Below, one piece after another: positions 1 to 7,486 of a stretch of 18,792 bases of DNA (positions are counted from its first letter, which is position 1; the number at the start of each line of letters is the position of its first letter). The translations under genes and the position numbers were made by a program. Below the pieces are notes generated by a model. That model saw only the letters and a list, made by a program, of their open reading frames with translations. It ran no database searches and was not told where the DNA came from. This DNA comes from CAYRMV01 sp964425255 (GTDB lineage Bacteria > Bacteroidota > Bacteroidia > Flavobacteriales_D > Crocinitomicaceae), in the NCBI GenBank assembly GCA_964425255.1, contig CAYRMV010000062.1:1-18792 (forward strand), written 5' to 3'.

Positions 1-166
1 CGACATGAACAGTGTAATTGAAATTGGTGACACCATCAATTTTATTTATAGAGGAAAAAACTGGTGGCAAGGGAATAACAAAACAATTGTTTCGACTGAT
101 AATCCCGAAGTAACCAATTTTGTTTATGCATCAGAATTCATGAAAGAAATCAGATCAAAACTTTAA
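1..166 (+). CDS. ABC transporter ATP-binding protein, MlaF-like (3' end only)
   Basis: This is the last 54 codons of a gene that begins before the window; the reading frame starts at base 2 and ends with TAA at 164-166. The fragment begins DMNSVIEIGDTINFIYRGK and ends YASEFMKEIRSKL. In Bacteroidota MlaF-type ATPases the H-loop His is followed by DMNSV.EIG, and the tail has a short Y.G..WW.G segment then F.YAS, so I read this as the C-terminal end of the ATPase of an Mla/MCE phospholipid-transport system at the inner membrane. Walker motifs lie outside the window, so the assignment rests on the tail alone. The stop codon overlaps the stop of the convergent rmuC by 4 bp (TTAA). Another ABC ATPase of the same subclass cannot be excluded. 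Confidence 0.75.
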   Translation, partial: DMNSVIEIGDTINFIYRGKNWWQGNNKTIVSTDNPEVTNFVYASEFMKEIRSKL

Positions 167-1374
167 TTTTCTGGATCCAAATCCTCTTCTATAGAAAGTC
201 GTTTTTTCGCTTTGGCTCCTAAAATGCGTAATTTTTCAGCTGCGTTGACTAAATTTCCATTTCCTGTTTGTAGCTTTTTCATTGCTTGTTCTAATCCATC
301 TTGAGCATCTTGCTGCTTTCTCTGAACAGACTGTAAATCAACAACAAACCCAACAAACTTATCGTACAATCTCCCAGCTTGTTCCGCAATTTCAACTGCA
401 TTTTTTGTTTGACGTTCGTAACGCCAAATACTTTCTACCGTTTTCAGCGTCGCTAGCAATGTAGAAGGCGTGACCAAAACAACACGTTTTTCCCAAGCAA
501 GCTGATACAATCCGGGTTCTTGTTTGATTGCTAATGCAAAAGAAGCTTCCAAAGGAATAAATAGCAAAACAAATTCAGGGGATTGCAAACGCTTCAAATT
601 AGGGTAATTTTTCTCACTTAATTGTTTGATATGCGTTTTTAAGGAAAGCAAATGTGCTTGTAAGAATGAGTGTTTTGTCTGTTCATCTTCAGCATGAATA
701 TATTGTTCAAAAGCTTTTAATGAAACTTTTGAATCGATAACAATGTGTTTATCTTCCGGTAGATTTATCACAACATCTGGCCGAAAAAGAGTTCCCTCCT
801 CATTTTTCAGTGAAACTTGTGTTTCGTATTCAATTCCTTTTTGGAGTCCACTCATTTCCAAGATTCGCTCCAAAGCTAACTCTCCCCAATCTCCTTGCAT
901 TTTTTGATCACCACGCAAAGCATCCGCTAAATTTTGTGCTGAAAGGTGTAGCATCTCATGTTGTTTACTCAACTGTTCAATCCACGTTTTTAACGATGAA
1001 TCCCGTGCAATCTGTGCCTCTTTATTTTGAGTAATTTCTGTTTTAAAAGATTGAATTTGGTCTTTGAGCGGCTGAAGTACTACATTTAGTTGATTCTCGT
1101 TTTCTTTTCGTAAAGTTTGAGTACCAGCATACAACAATTGTTTGCCTAAATTTTCTAAGTTCGACTGAAGTGCTAGATCGTACTCTTTACGTAAATCTAA
1201 CTCGATAGCCTTACTTTTTTCTTGCTCCTGAAGTCGTGTTTCTAATACAATCCGCTTTGCTATTTCTTCTTGTAACTGTACCAACAGTTGGATGTTTTTA
1301 TTTTTAGCATTCCAAAGCAAAAAGCCCATCAAACCAAGCAAAGAAAAACCAACCAAAACAATTACAATACTCAT
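163..1374 (-). CDS. rmuC: DNA recombination protein RmuC
   Basis: The 403-residue protein has one N-terminal membrane helix (about 3-22), a long charged coiled-coil (about 25-150), then the RmuC domain (about 155-370). Visible signatures are GDWGE (161-165), RPDVVINLP (198-206) with IDSKVSL (213-219), which fits the PD-(D/E)XK-like nuclease fold proposed for the family, then EASFA (276-280), VTPSTLLATL (301-310) and TVESIWRYERQ (312-322). Family members are thought to limit recombination between short inverted repeats; the biochemical role is poorly defined. Length and domain order are normal. It lies 26 bp behind the RNA methyltransferase gene on the same strand, with no promoter-like motif between, so the two are probably cotranscribed. 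Its 3' end overlaps the convergent upstream gene by 4 bp. Confidence 0.93.
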   Translation of the reverse strand: MSIVIVLVGFSLLGLMGFLLWNAKNKNIQLLVQLQEEIAKRIVLETRLQEQEKSKAIELDLRKEYDLALQSNLENLGKQLLYAGTQTLRKENENQLNVVLQPLKDQIQSFKTEITQNKEAQIARDSSLKTWIEQLSKQHEMLHLSAQNLADALRGDQKMQGDWGELALERILEMSGLQKGIEYETQVSLKNEEGTLFRPDVVINLPEDKHIVIDSKVSLKAFEQYIHAEDEQTKHSFLQAHLLSLKTHIKQLSEKNYPNLKRLQSPEFVLLFIPLEASFALAIKQEPGLYQLAWEKRVVLVTPSTLLATLKTVESIWRYERQTKNAVEIAEQAGRLYDKFVGFVVDLQSVQRKQQDAQDGLEQAMKKLQTGNGNLVNAAEKLRILGAKAKKRLSIEEDLDPEN

Positions 1375-1400
1375 ACGAAGAAATAAATAAACTAAAAAAA

Positions 1401-1937
1401 CTATTTTTCAATCCATTGTTTTGCAAATTCCCACATTACAACACCGGCACAAACGGAAACATTTAGACTATGCTTGGTACCAAACTGTGGAATTTCTAAG
1501 ATGTAATCACTTGAATCAATTGCTGCTTGGTCCACCCCATCCACTTCATTTCCAAAAATCAAGGCCGTACGCTTTTGAGGCAAAGTAGCAAGTTCGTGTA
1601 ATTTCACCGTTTTTTCAGCCTGTTCAATACTTGCAACAACAACACCTTCCGATTTCAATTCAGCAATTAACGTCAAGATATCCGATCGATATTCCCAATC
1701 AACCGATTCTGTAGCGCCCAAAGCAGTTTTATGAATTTCTCGATGAGGAGGTTGTGCTGTAATTCCACATAGATAGATTTTCTCCACGTTAAATGCATCT
1801 GCTGTTCGAAAAAAAGCACCAATATTATTCAAACTACGGATGTCATTTAAAATGACCAAAATAGGGAATTTGTCTTGACTCTTAAACTCTTCTTCGGATA
1901 CTCGATCGAGTTCCCATAATTTTAATTTGCGATTCAA
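1401..1937 (-). CDS. TrmH/SpoU-family RNA methyltransferase
   Basis: The 178-residue SPOUT methyltransferase should transfer a methyl group from S-adenosylmethionine to ribose 2'-OH in tRNA or rRNA; the exact substrate cannot be read from sequence. The three SpoU motifs are present: NIGAFFRTADAF (38-49, with conserved Asn38 and Arg44), IFGNEVDGV (127-135) and IPQFGTKHSLNVSVCAG (149-165), which form the trefoil-knot cofactor site. An open frame runs back to an ATG at 2000, but a perfect Bacteroidota -7 element (TATCTTTG on the minus strand, 1954-1961) lies inside that extension. The conserved N-terminus, NRKLKLWELDRV, begins right at a TTG at 1937, so I choose TTG. The protein has no N-terminal RNA-binding extension. 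The rmuC gene follows 26 bp downstream and mutS lies on the other strand beyond a 515-bp gap. Confidence 0.88.
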   Translation of the reverse strand: MNRKLKLWELDRVSEEEFKSQDKFPILVILNDIRSLNNIGAFFRTADAFNVEKIYLCGITAQPPHREIHKTALGATESVDWEYRSDILTLIAELKSEGVVVASIEQAEKTVKLHELATLPQKRTALIFGNEVDGVDQAAIDSSDYILEIPQFGTKHSLNVSVCAGVVMWEFAKQWIEK

Positions 1938-1953
1938 AGGATTAAATTTTAGA

Positions 1954-1961
1954 CAAAGATA
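1954..1961 (-). promoter_or_regulatory. -7 promoter element of the RNA methyltransferase-rmuC unit
   Basis: The minus strand reads TATCTTTG, an exact match to the Bacteroidota sigma-A -7 consensus TAnnTTTG. No TTG is seen at the usual 17-23 bp upstream. It places transcription start about 10 nt before the proposed TTG start codon at 1937 and rules out the longer ORF starting at 2000. Confidence 0.6.
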
Positions 1962-1988
1962 CGAAGTTAATGGTAGATAGAGGTTCGA

Positions 1989-2035
1989 TGACGAAAGCAA
2001 AGCTTTGTCACGATGCTGACATTTTTCGTCAGCAT
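1989..2035. repeat. two adjacent stem-loops upstream of the RNA methyltransferase gene
   Basis: The second stem-loop is perfect: ATGCTGAC (2013-2020) pairs with GTCAGCAT (2028-2035) around the 7-nt loop ATTTTTC. Just left of it, TGACGAAAGC (1989-1998) pairs imperfectly, with one bulged G, with GCTTTGTCA (2002-2010). Neither is followed by a T-tract on either strand, so they are not obvious intrinsic terminators. Confidence 0.55.
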
Positions 2036-2053
2036 TGGTAAGTTAGCAAGTGG

Positions 2054-2148
2054 ATAGTTGGTTAGTCACTTAGTTGGTTAGTCACTTAGTTGGTTAGTCG
2101 TTTAGTTAGATAGTTAGTTAGTCGCTTAGTTAGCTAGTCAGTTAGTTG
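2054..2148. repeat. degenerate TTAG-rich tandem repeat, period about 16 bp
   Basis: About six imperfect units of roughly 16 bp, of the form TTAGTTGGTTAGTCAC. The first two full units are identical and later ones diverge (TTAGTTAGATAGTTAG, CTAGTCAGTTAGTTG). Each unit is itself built from 4-bp TTAG/TTGG/TAGT words, so slippage growth is likely. It contains no open frame of note and no promoter-like motif. Confidence 0.75.
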
Positions 2149-2231
2149 AAAGTTGATCTTTGTTAAGGTCTGTGTGTAAGGTTAAATTCACGATTGATGG
2201 GGATACTATATGAAAGGATAAAACAAAAAAC

Positions 2232-2274
2232 CAGTAAAATCAACTACTTAAAGGTTGCTTATCCGTTAATTAAC
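2232..2274 (+). repeat. dispersed repeat, single copy (same family as 17023-17365)
   Basis: These 43 bp align without gaps to the reverse complement of 17023-17065 at about 36 of 43 positions. Both ends are shared (CAGTAAAATCA and GTTGCTTATCCGTTAAT); only an 11-bp middle segment differs substantially. Homology stops on both sides, so this is one truncated copy of the family that is tandemly repeated at 17 kb. Confidence 0.75.
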
Positions 2275-2422
2275 GGGTTAGATTTGAAATACAAAAGGTA
2301 CTTATTAAATGAACTCAACCACCATCAATCCGTCAATCAAAAAAAACAAATCTCGTGTATAAAATCGTGTTTTTGTTGATAAGATAAGAGGAAAAAATGA
2401 AGCTAAAACGAAGGACAGATTT

Positions 2423-2430
2423 TATCTTTA
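2423..2430 (+). promoter_or_regulatory. possible -7 element of mutS
   Basis: TATCTTTA matches TAnnTTTG at all but the last position and lies 23 bp before the TTG start codon of mutS. No TTG is found at a suitable distance upstream, so this is weak. Confidence 0.35.
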
Positions 2431-2453
2431 TAGCGAATTAAAAAACAACAATT

Positions 2454-5060
2454 TTGGCGAAAAGTAAAGACAGTAGCGAAACTCCTTTGATGCAACAATA
2501 CAATCAGATTAAAGCGCGACATCCACAAGCGATGTTGTTGTTTCGCGTGGGTGATTTTTACGAAACGTTTGGCGAAGATGCTATTAAAGCTTCTAAAATT
2601 TTAGGAATAGTTCTGACCAAACGCCGAAATGGATCTTCACACATTGAATTAGCAGGATTTCCGCACCACTCCATGGATACGTATTTGCCTAAATTGGTTC
2701 GTGCAGGTCAACGTGTTGCTATCTGTGATCAATTGGAAGACCCTAAAATGACGAAAACAATTGTCAAAAGAGGTGTTACGGAATTGGTTACTCCAGGAGT
2801 TTCGTTCAACGACCAAGTGTTGGATCAAAACAAAAACAATTTCCTTTGTGCCATTCATCTCGATCAAAAAATACACGGAATTTCTTTTCTGGATATTTCA
2901 ACTGGTGAATTTTTGGTGGCGCAAGGTTCACTCGAATACATTGAAAAATTAATCCAAGGATTCGAACCAAGTGAAATCATTTATCAAAAAAAGATGAATT
3001 CACTTTACAAAGACCAATTTGCAGACAAATATTATTCCTACAAATTGGAAGATTGGGTTTTCACATCTGACTTTGCTGAAGAATCACTGACCAAACAATT
3101 TGGTACTCAAAACTTAAAAGGTTTCGGTGTGGATAATTTAGCACATGGAATCATTGCAGCTGGCGCCATCTTACACTATTTATCTGAAACACAACACAAT
3201 CAACTTGGACACATCACACATCTTTCTCGTATCGAGGAAGAAAAATATGTGTGGCTTGATCGTTTTACGATTCGAAATTTAGAGTTGATATACTCTCCCA
3301 ATGAGAATGCGGTGACGTTGCTCGACATCATTGATCGGACAAAAACACCTATGGGTGGCCGAACGTTGAAACGATGGATGGTTCTTCCTCTCAAAGACCT
3401 GAAACCCATTCAAGAACGCTTGGAAGCGGTTGAGTTTTTATTGAATCAAAGTGAAATTCGATATGCGCTTTCTGAACGTATGAAAGACATTGGTGATTTG
3501 GAACGTTTGATTTCAAAAGTAGCTGTCGGACGTGTAAATGCAAAAGAAATAAAGCAATTGGAATGGACACTTCGTCAATTACAACCGATGCAACAATTAC
3601 TTTCTAATACACCTGTTTATTCGCTGCAAAAAATGGCGGATCAACTCAATCCGTGCCAGCAATTGATTGAACTCATCAGCAAAACATTGGTGGATGAACC
3701 AGCTACACAAATCGGAAAAGGGATGGTTATTGCAGCAGGAATTCATGCTGAACTTGATGATTTACGTGAAATTTCATTTTCAGGGAAAGATTATTTAGAA
3801 AAACTTCAATTAAGAGAATCTGAGCGAACAGGCATCCCAAGTTTAAAAGTAGCATTTAACAATGTTTTTGGGTATTATCTGGAAGTCACAAATACACACA
3901 AAGACAAAGTTCCTGAAGAATGGATACGTAAGCAAACCTTGGTTAACGCTGAACGTTACATCACACAAGAACTGAAAGAATACGAAGGAAAAATCTTGGG
4001 AGCAGAAGACAAAATGCAAAGCATTGAAAGTCGATTGTTTCAAGAATTAGTCTTATCTATGGCAGATTATATTTTGCCGATTCAACACAATGCATCATTA
4101 ATCGGTCAGTTGGATTGTTTGGTTTCTTTTGCCGATGTTTCTGAACAAAACAATTATTCCAAACCACTTGTCGATGAATCTTTCAACATCGACATTCAAG
4201 AAGGAAGACATCCGGTCATTGAAAAACAACTAAAAGTAGGAGAAGAATACGTTACAAATGATGTTTATTTGGATCATGAAACCCAACAAATCATCATGAT
4301 TACAGGACCAAATATGTCTGGAAAAAGTGCATTGCTACGTCAAACTGCATTGATTAGTTTGATGGCTCAAATGGGCTGTTTTGTTCCAGCTAAATCCGCT
4401 AAACTTGGTTTGGTTGATAAAGTGTTTACCCGTGTCGGAGCTTCAGACAATATCTCGTCGGGCGAATCTACCTTCATGGTTGAAATGAATGAAACTTCCA
4501 GTATTTTGAATAATTTATCGGAAAGAAGTTTGATTTTGTTGGATGAAATTGGACGTGGTACAAGTACGTATGATGGTATTTCCATTGCTTGGGCCATTGC
4601 TGAGTATATTCATGAACATCCGAAATTCAGGGGAAAAACACTGTTTGCCACCCATTATCATGAATTAAACGAAATGACCAACCAATTTGAACGCATCAAA
4701 AATTTCAACGTTGCTGTCAAAGAAACAGGAAGTAAAATCCTGTTTTTACGCAAACTTGTTCCTGGTGGAAGTGAACATTCGTTTGGTATTCATGTAGCGA
4801 AATTAGCTGGAATGCCCACACAAGTAATTAGCAGAGCAAGTAAACTATTGAAACAATTGGAACAATCCCATGCAGGGCAAGAAAAGTCAAGCATTAAAAA
4901 AGCGGCTGCTGAACCCGATATGCAATTGAGTTTTTTCCAATTAAACGATCCTGTTTTGGAGCAAATTCGTGAAGAATTAGTTTCCATTGACATCAATACT
5001 TTGACTCCCGTTGAAGCTTTGATGAAATTGAATGAAATCAAAAAAATTACAGGAGGATAA
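2454..5060 (+). CDS. mutS: DNA mismatch repair protein MutS
   Basis: The 868-residue MutS1-type protein recognises base mismatches as a dimer and signals to MutL. The N-terminal mismatch-binding domain has the F-x-E motif (F35-Y36-E37 in VGDFYETF), followed by connector, lever and clamp domains. The ATPase has Walker A G618-PNMSGKS-625, the SSGESTFMVEM signature and Walker B LLDE (D697, E698), then the ATHYHEL segment. The C-terminal region (about 800-868) ends in a short helical tail including MQLSFFQL. Length is normal. The start is a TTG, since the protein opens AKSKDSSETPLMQQY and the family's conserved start PLMQQY.Q.K follows at once; there is no in-frame ATG nearby. The gene stands alone, closed by a bidirectional terminator shared with recQ. 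Confidence 0.97.
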   Translation: MAKSKDSSETPLMQQYNQIKARHPQAMLLFRVGDFYETFGEDAIKASKILGIVLTKRRNGSSHIELAGFPHHSMDTYLPKLVRAGQRVAICDQLEDPKMTKTIVKRGVTELVTPGVSFNDQVLDQNKNNFLCAIHLDQKIHGISFLDISTGEFLVAQGSLEYIEKLIQGFEPSEIIYQKKMNSLYKDQFADKYYSYKLEDWVFTSDFAEESLTKQFGTQNLKGFGVDNLAHGIIAAGAILHYLSETQHNQLGHITHLSRIEEEKYVWLDRFTIRNLELIYSPNENAVTLLDIIDRTKTPMGGRTLKRWMVLPLKDLKPIQERLEAVEFLLNQSEIRYALSERMKDIGDLERLISKVAVGRVNAKEIKQLEWTLRQLQPMQQLLSNTPVYSLQKMADQLNPCQQLIELISKTLVDEPATQIGKGMVIAAGIHAELDDLREISFSGKDYLEKLQLRESERTGIPSLKVAFNNVFGYYLEVTNTHKDKVPEEWIRKQTLVNAERYITQELKEYEGKILGAEDKMQSIESRLFQELVLSMADYILPIQHNASLIGQLDCLVSFADVSEQNNYSKPLVDESFNIDIQEGRHPVIEKQLKVGEEYVTNDVYLDHETQQIIMITGPNMSGKSALLRQTALISLMAQMGCFVPAKSAKLGLVDKVFTRVGASDNISSGESTFMVEMNETSSILNNLSERSLILLDEIGRGTSTYDGISIAWAIAEYIHEHPKFRGKTLFATHYHELNEMTNQFERIKNFNVAVKETGSKILFLRKLVPGGSEHSFGIHVAKLAGMPTQVISRASKLLKQLEQSHAGQEKSSIKKAAAEPDMQLSFFQLNDPVLEQIREELVSIDINTLTPVEALMKLNEIKKITGG

Positions 5061-5076
5061 ACGAAATCAATTGAAT

Positions 5077-5111
5077 AAAAAAGGTGTCCCCAATTTCGAG
5101 ACACCTTTTTT
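5077..5111. terminator. bidirectional intrinsic terminator between mutS and recQ
   Basis: A run of six A, the stem GGTGTC (5083-5088), an 11-nt loop, GACACC (5100-5105) and a run of six T. The A and T runs also pair, and each gives a U-tract for one strand, so it can end both the plus-strand mutS and the minus-strand recQ transcripts. Confidence 0.88.
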
Positions 5112-5126
5112 GAATTTTATTCTGGA

Positions 5127-7310
5127 TTAATTGCCCATTTCACTGATAAACTTAATACGCATCAAACGAAGTTCTTCTTCGGAGTAATCTCCATCAAACT
5201 CGTGGTATGCATCAATTAAATCATCTGTTTCAGCTTCGCGGAAATAATCGTAAATTTCTTCTTGATTTTCTGGATCCAAAATGTCATCGATGTAATAATT
5301 GATATTTACACGTGTTCCAGAAGAAACAATTGCCTCGATTTCATCAATGATCTCCTCCAAGGATTTCCCTTGTGATTTCCCGATGTCTTCCAATGGCAAT
5401 TTACGATCGATGTTTTGAATCAATTGAACTTTAAGCCCCGATTTATTCACCAACGATTTCACGACCAAATCTTGTGGACGATCAATGTTGTTTTCTTCCA
5501 CATAACTTTGAATCAATGCTAAGAATGGTGCTCCATATCGGGTCGCTTTTCCTGTACCAACCCCTTGAATATTGGTCAACTCCTCCATTGTAATCGGATA
5601 TTGGAAACACATATCTTTCAACGAAGGCTCTTGGAAAATAACAAATGGAGGTATGTTTTTTTGTTTGGAAATACTTTTTCTCAAATCAACCAACATATCA
5701 TACAAAACATCATCAAAAGCAGCGCCTTTTCCAGATGTAATTATACCGCCTTCTTCATCCTCATCTCCTGTAAAAATACGTTCCTTAATCAACATGAACG
5801 AAGTTGGTTTTTCCATAAACGCACGGCCAGCTTCCGTTATCTTCAAAGTTCCGTAAGTTTCTATGTCTTTTGAAACAAAACCACCCACAATACTTTGACG
5901 AATTACAGCATTCCAGAAATGTTCATCTCGTTCATTCCCTTTCCCAAACAAATCATGATTGTTATGCTTATAACTGATGATGTCGGCTGTTAAATTTCCT
6001 GAGATAAATGCACAAATATGTTTTGCTTTTTGCATTTCTTGAAGAGCATCAATGGACTGTAAAAGCAACAACACACTTTCTTTCCCTTCATAACGATCCC
6101 GAGGATGACGACAGTTGTCACACATACTGCTGCAACTTTTCTCATCAAATCCTTCACCAAAATAATGAAGAATGTATTTTCTACGGCAAACAGAAGTTTC
6201 TGAGTAAGAAACCATTTCGTGAAGCAACTGACGACCAATCTCTTGTTCAGAAACCGGTTTTCCTTGAAGGAATTTTTCTAGTTTTTCTATGTCTTTGTAA
6301 GAATAAAAAACGACACATTCTCCTTCACCTCCATCACGACCAGCACGACCTGTTTCTTGGTAATAACTTTCGAGCGATTTCGGAATATCATGGTGAATGA
6401 CAAAACGAACATCCGGTTTATCAATTCCCATCCCAAAGGCAATAGTAGCAACAATGACTTCGGCTTCTTCCATCAAGAACATATCCTGATGCTTTCCACG
6501 GGTATTTGCATCCAAACCAGCATGATATGGCAAAGCATTTATTCCGTTTACTTGAAGTAATTCAGCCAATTCTTCCACTTTCTTCCGACTCAAACAATAG
6601 ATAATGCCTGATTTTCCTTGTTTGGTTCGAATGTATCGGATGATTTCCTTTTCAACATCAATTTTCGGACGAATTTCGTAATACAAATTATCGCGATTAA
6701 ACGAGGATTTGTAAACGGTAGCATCCAACATATTCAAATTTTTCTGAATATCAAATTGAACTTTAGGAGTTGCTGTTGCTGTCAATGCGATGATTGGCAC
6801 ATTCGAAATCTTTTCAAATATTTCACGTAAACGTCTGTATTCAGGTCGGAAATCATGTCCCCACTCCGAGATGCAGTGAGCCTCATCGATTGCAAAAAAG
6901 GAGATATTGACTGATGTTAAGAAATCAATATATTCTTGTTTGGTTAAAGACTCAGGAGCAACATAGAGCAACTTGGTTTTTCCGTCTTGAATGTCCGTTT
7001 TAACGCGAGTAATTTCTGTTTTTGTAAGAGAAGAATTAAGGAAATGTGCTACTGCCTCACTGTCGCTTACGTTACGAATGGCATCGACTTGATTTTTCAT
7101 CAAAGCAATCAGTGGAGAAACAACAATCGCTGTTCCTTCTGAAATCAAAGCAGGCAACTGATAACACAGGGATTTTCCCCCTCCTGTTGGCATAATCACA
7201 AATGTGTTACGGCCTTCCAAGACGTTGTTGATGATTTCTTCTTGCTTCCCTTTAAAACTATCGAATCCAAAGTACGTGCGCAAGGCACCTTTAAGATCTG
7301 TTTGAACCAT
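5127..7310 (-). CDS. recQ: ATP-dependent DNA helicase RecQ
   Basis: The 727-residue superfamily-2 3'-5' helicase of recombination repair and fork processing is complete. It has Walker A MPTGGGKS (40-47), SPLIALMKNQV (65-75), DEAH (142-145), ALTATATP (175-182) and QETGRAGRDG (318-327). The zinc site has Cys375, Cys393, Cys397 and Cys400. A winged-helix RQC domain (about 405-515) and an HRDC domain (about 530-605) follow. Beyond HRDC is a roughly 110-residue tail ending in an acidic stretch rich in D and E (about 675-712), which is longer than E. coli RecQ (about 610 residues) and is, from memory, usual in Bacteroidota. The gene is divergent from tatC. The motif TAACTTTC on the minus strand (7338-7345) is a one-mismatch -7 candidate. 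Confidence 0.96.
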   Translation of the reverse strand: MVQTDLKGALRTYFGFDSFKGKQEEIINNVLEGRNTFVIMPTGGGKSLCYQLPALISEGTAIVVSPLIALMKNQVDAIRNVSDSEAVAHFLNSSLTKTEITRVKTDIQDGKTKLLYVAPESLTKQEYIDFLTSVNISFFAIDEAHCISEWGHDFRPEYRRLREIFEKISNVPIIALTATATPKVQFDIQKNLNMLDATVYKSSFNRDNLYYEIRPKIDVEKEIIRYIRTKQGKSGIIYCLSRKKVEELAELLQVNGINALPYHAGLDANTRGKHQDMFLMEEAEVIVATIAFGMGIDKPDVRFVIHHDIPKSLESYYQETGRAGRDGGEGECVVFYSYKDIEKLEKFLQGKPVSEQEIGRQLLHEMVSYSETSVCRRKYILHYFGEGFDEKSCSSMCDNCRHPRDRYEGKESVLLLLQSIDALQEMQKAKHICAFISGNLTADIISYKHNNHDLFGKGNERDEHFWNAVIRQSIVGGFVSKDIETYGTLKITEAGRAFMEKPTSFMLIKERIFTGDEDEEGGIITSGKGAAFDDVLYDMLVDLRKSISKQKNIPPFVIFQEPSLKDMCFQYPITMEELTNIQGVGTGKATRYGAPFLALIQSYVEENNIDRPQDLVVKSLVNKSGLKVQLIQNIDRKLPLEDIGKSQGKSLEEIIDEIEAIVSSGTRVNINYYIDDILDPENQEEIYDYFREAETDDLIDAYHEFDGDYSEEELRLMRIKFISEMGN

Positions 7311-7472
7311 GAATATTCGTTAATTGAACTTTAATGTGAAAGTTACAAAATATTTAAGCGAAGTTACACATTTTAGCAGGTAATTTTTTACTTTTTTTCA
7401 AAAAGCCCCAATTTTTCCAGATAAAACGAAATTTAGAACCATCATTTTATATCATTTATCAATACTTACAGT

Positions 7473-7480
7473 TACCTTTG
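7473..7480 (+). promoter_or_regulatory. -7 promoter element of tatC
   Basis: TACCTTTG is an exact TAnnTTTG. Its last base lies only 6 nt before the ATG at 7487, so transcription should begin at or next to the start codon, giving a leaderless mRNA. It also overlaps the alternative TTG start at 7478, which can be ruled out. No convincing -33 TTG is visible. Confidence 0.7.
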
Positions 7481-7486
7481 TGCGCT

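Larger units (their letters stand above)
1938..2453. other. 515-bp non-coding region between the methyltransferase gene and mutS
   Basis: It holds, left to right: the -7 promoter of the methyltransferase, two adjacent stem-loops (1989-2035), a degenerate TTAG/TTGG simple repeat (2054-2148), one copy of a dispersed repeat (2232-2274) also found at 17 kb, and a weak -7 element (TATCTTTA, 2423-2430) before mutS. The only frame of note (2194-2379) crosses the dispersed repeat, resembles no protein known to me, and I do not treat it as a gene. Confidence 0.6.

Noticed and set aside
1938..2000. N-terminal extension of the RNA methyltransferase to the ATG at 2000
   Set aside because: An exact -7 promoter element lies inside it, and the conserved family N-terminus starts at the TTG at 1937.
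2194..2379. 61-codon plus-strand frame before mutS
   Set aside because: It runs across the dispersed repeat, resembles nothing I know, has no promoter near its start, and its middle is explained by non-coding repeat sequence.
5565..5873. Plus-strand frames opposite recQ (also around 6008-6560)
   Set aside because: They are antisense to an intact, well-conserved helicase gene and show no recognisable protein features.
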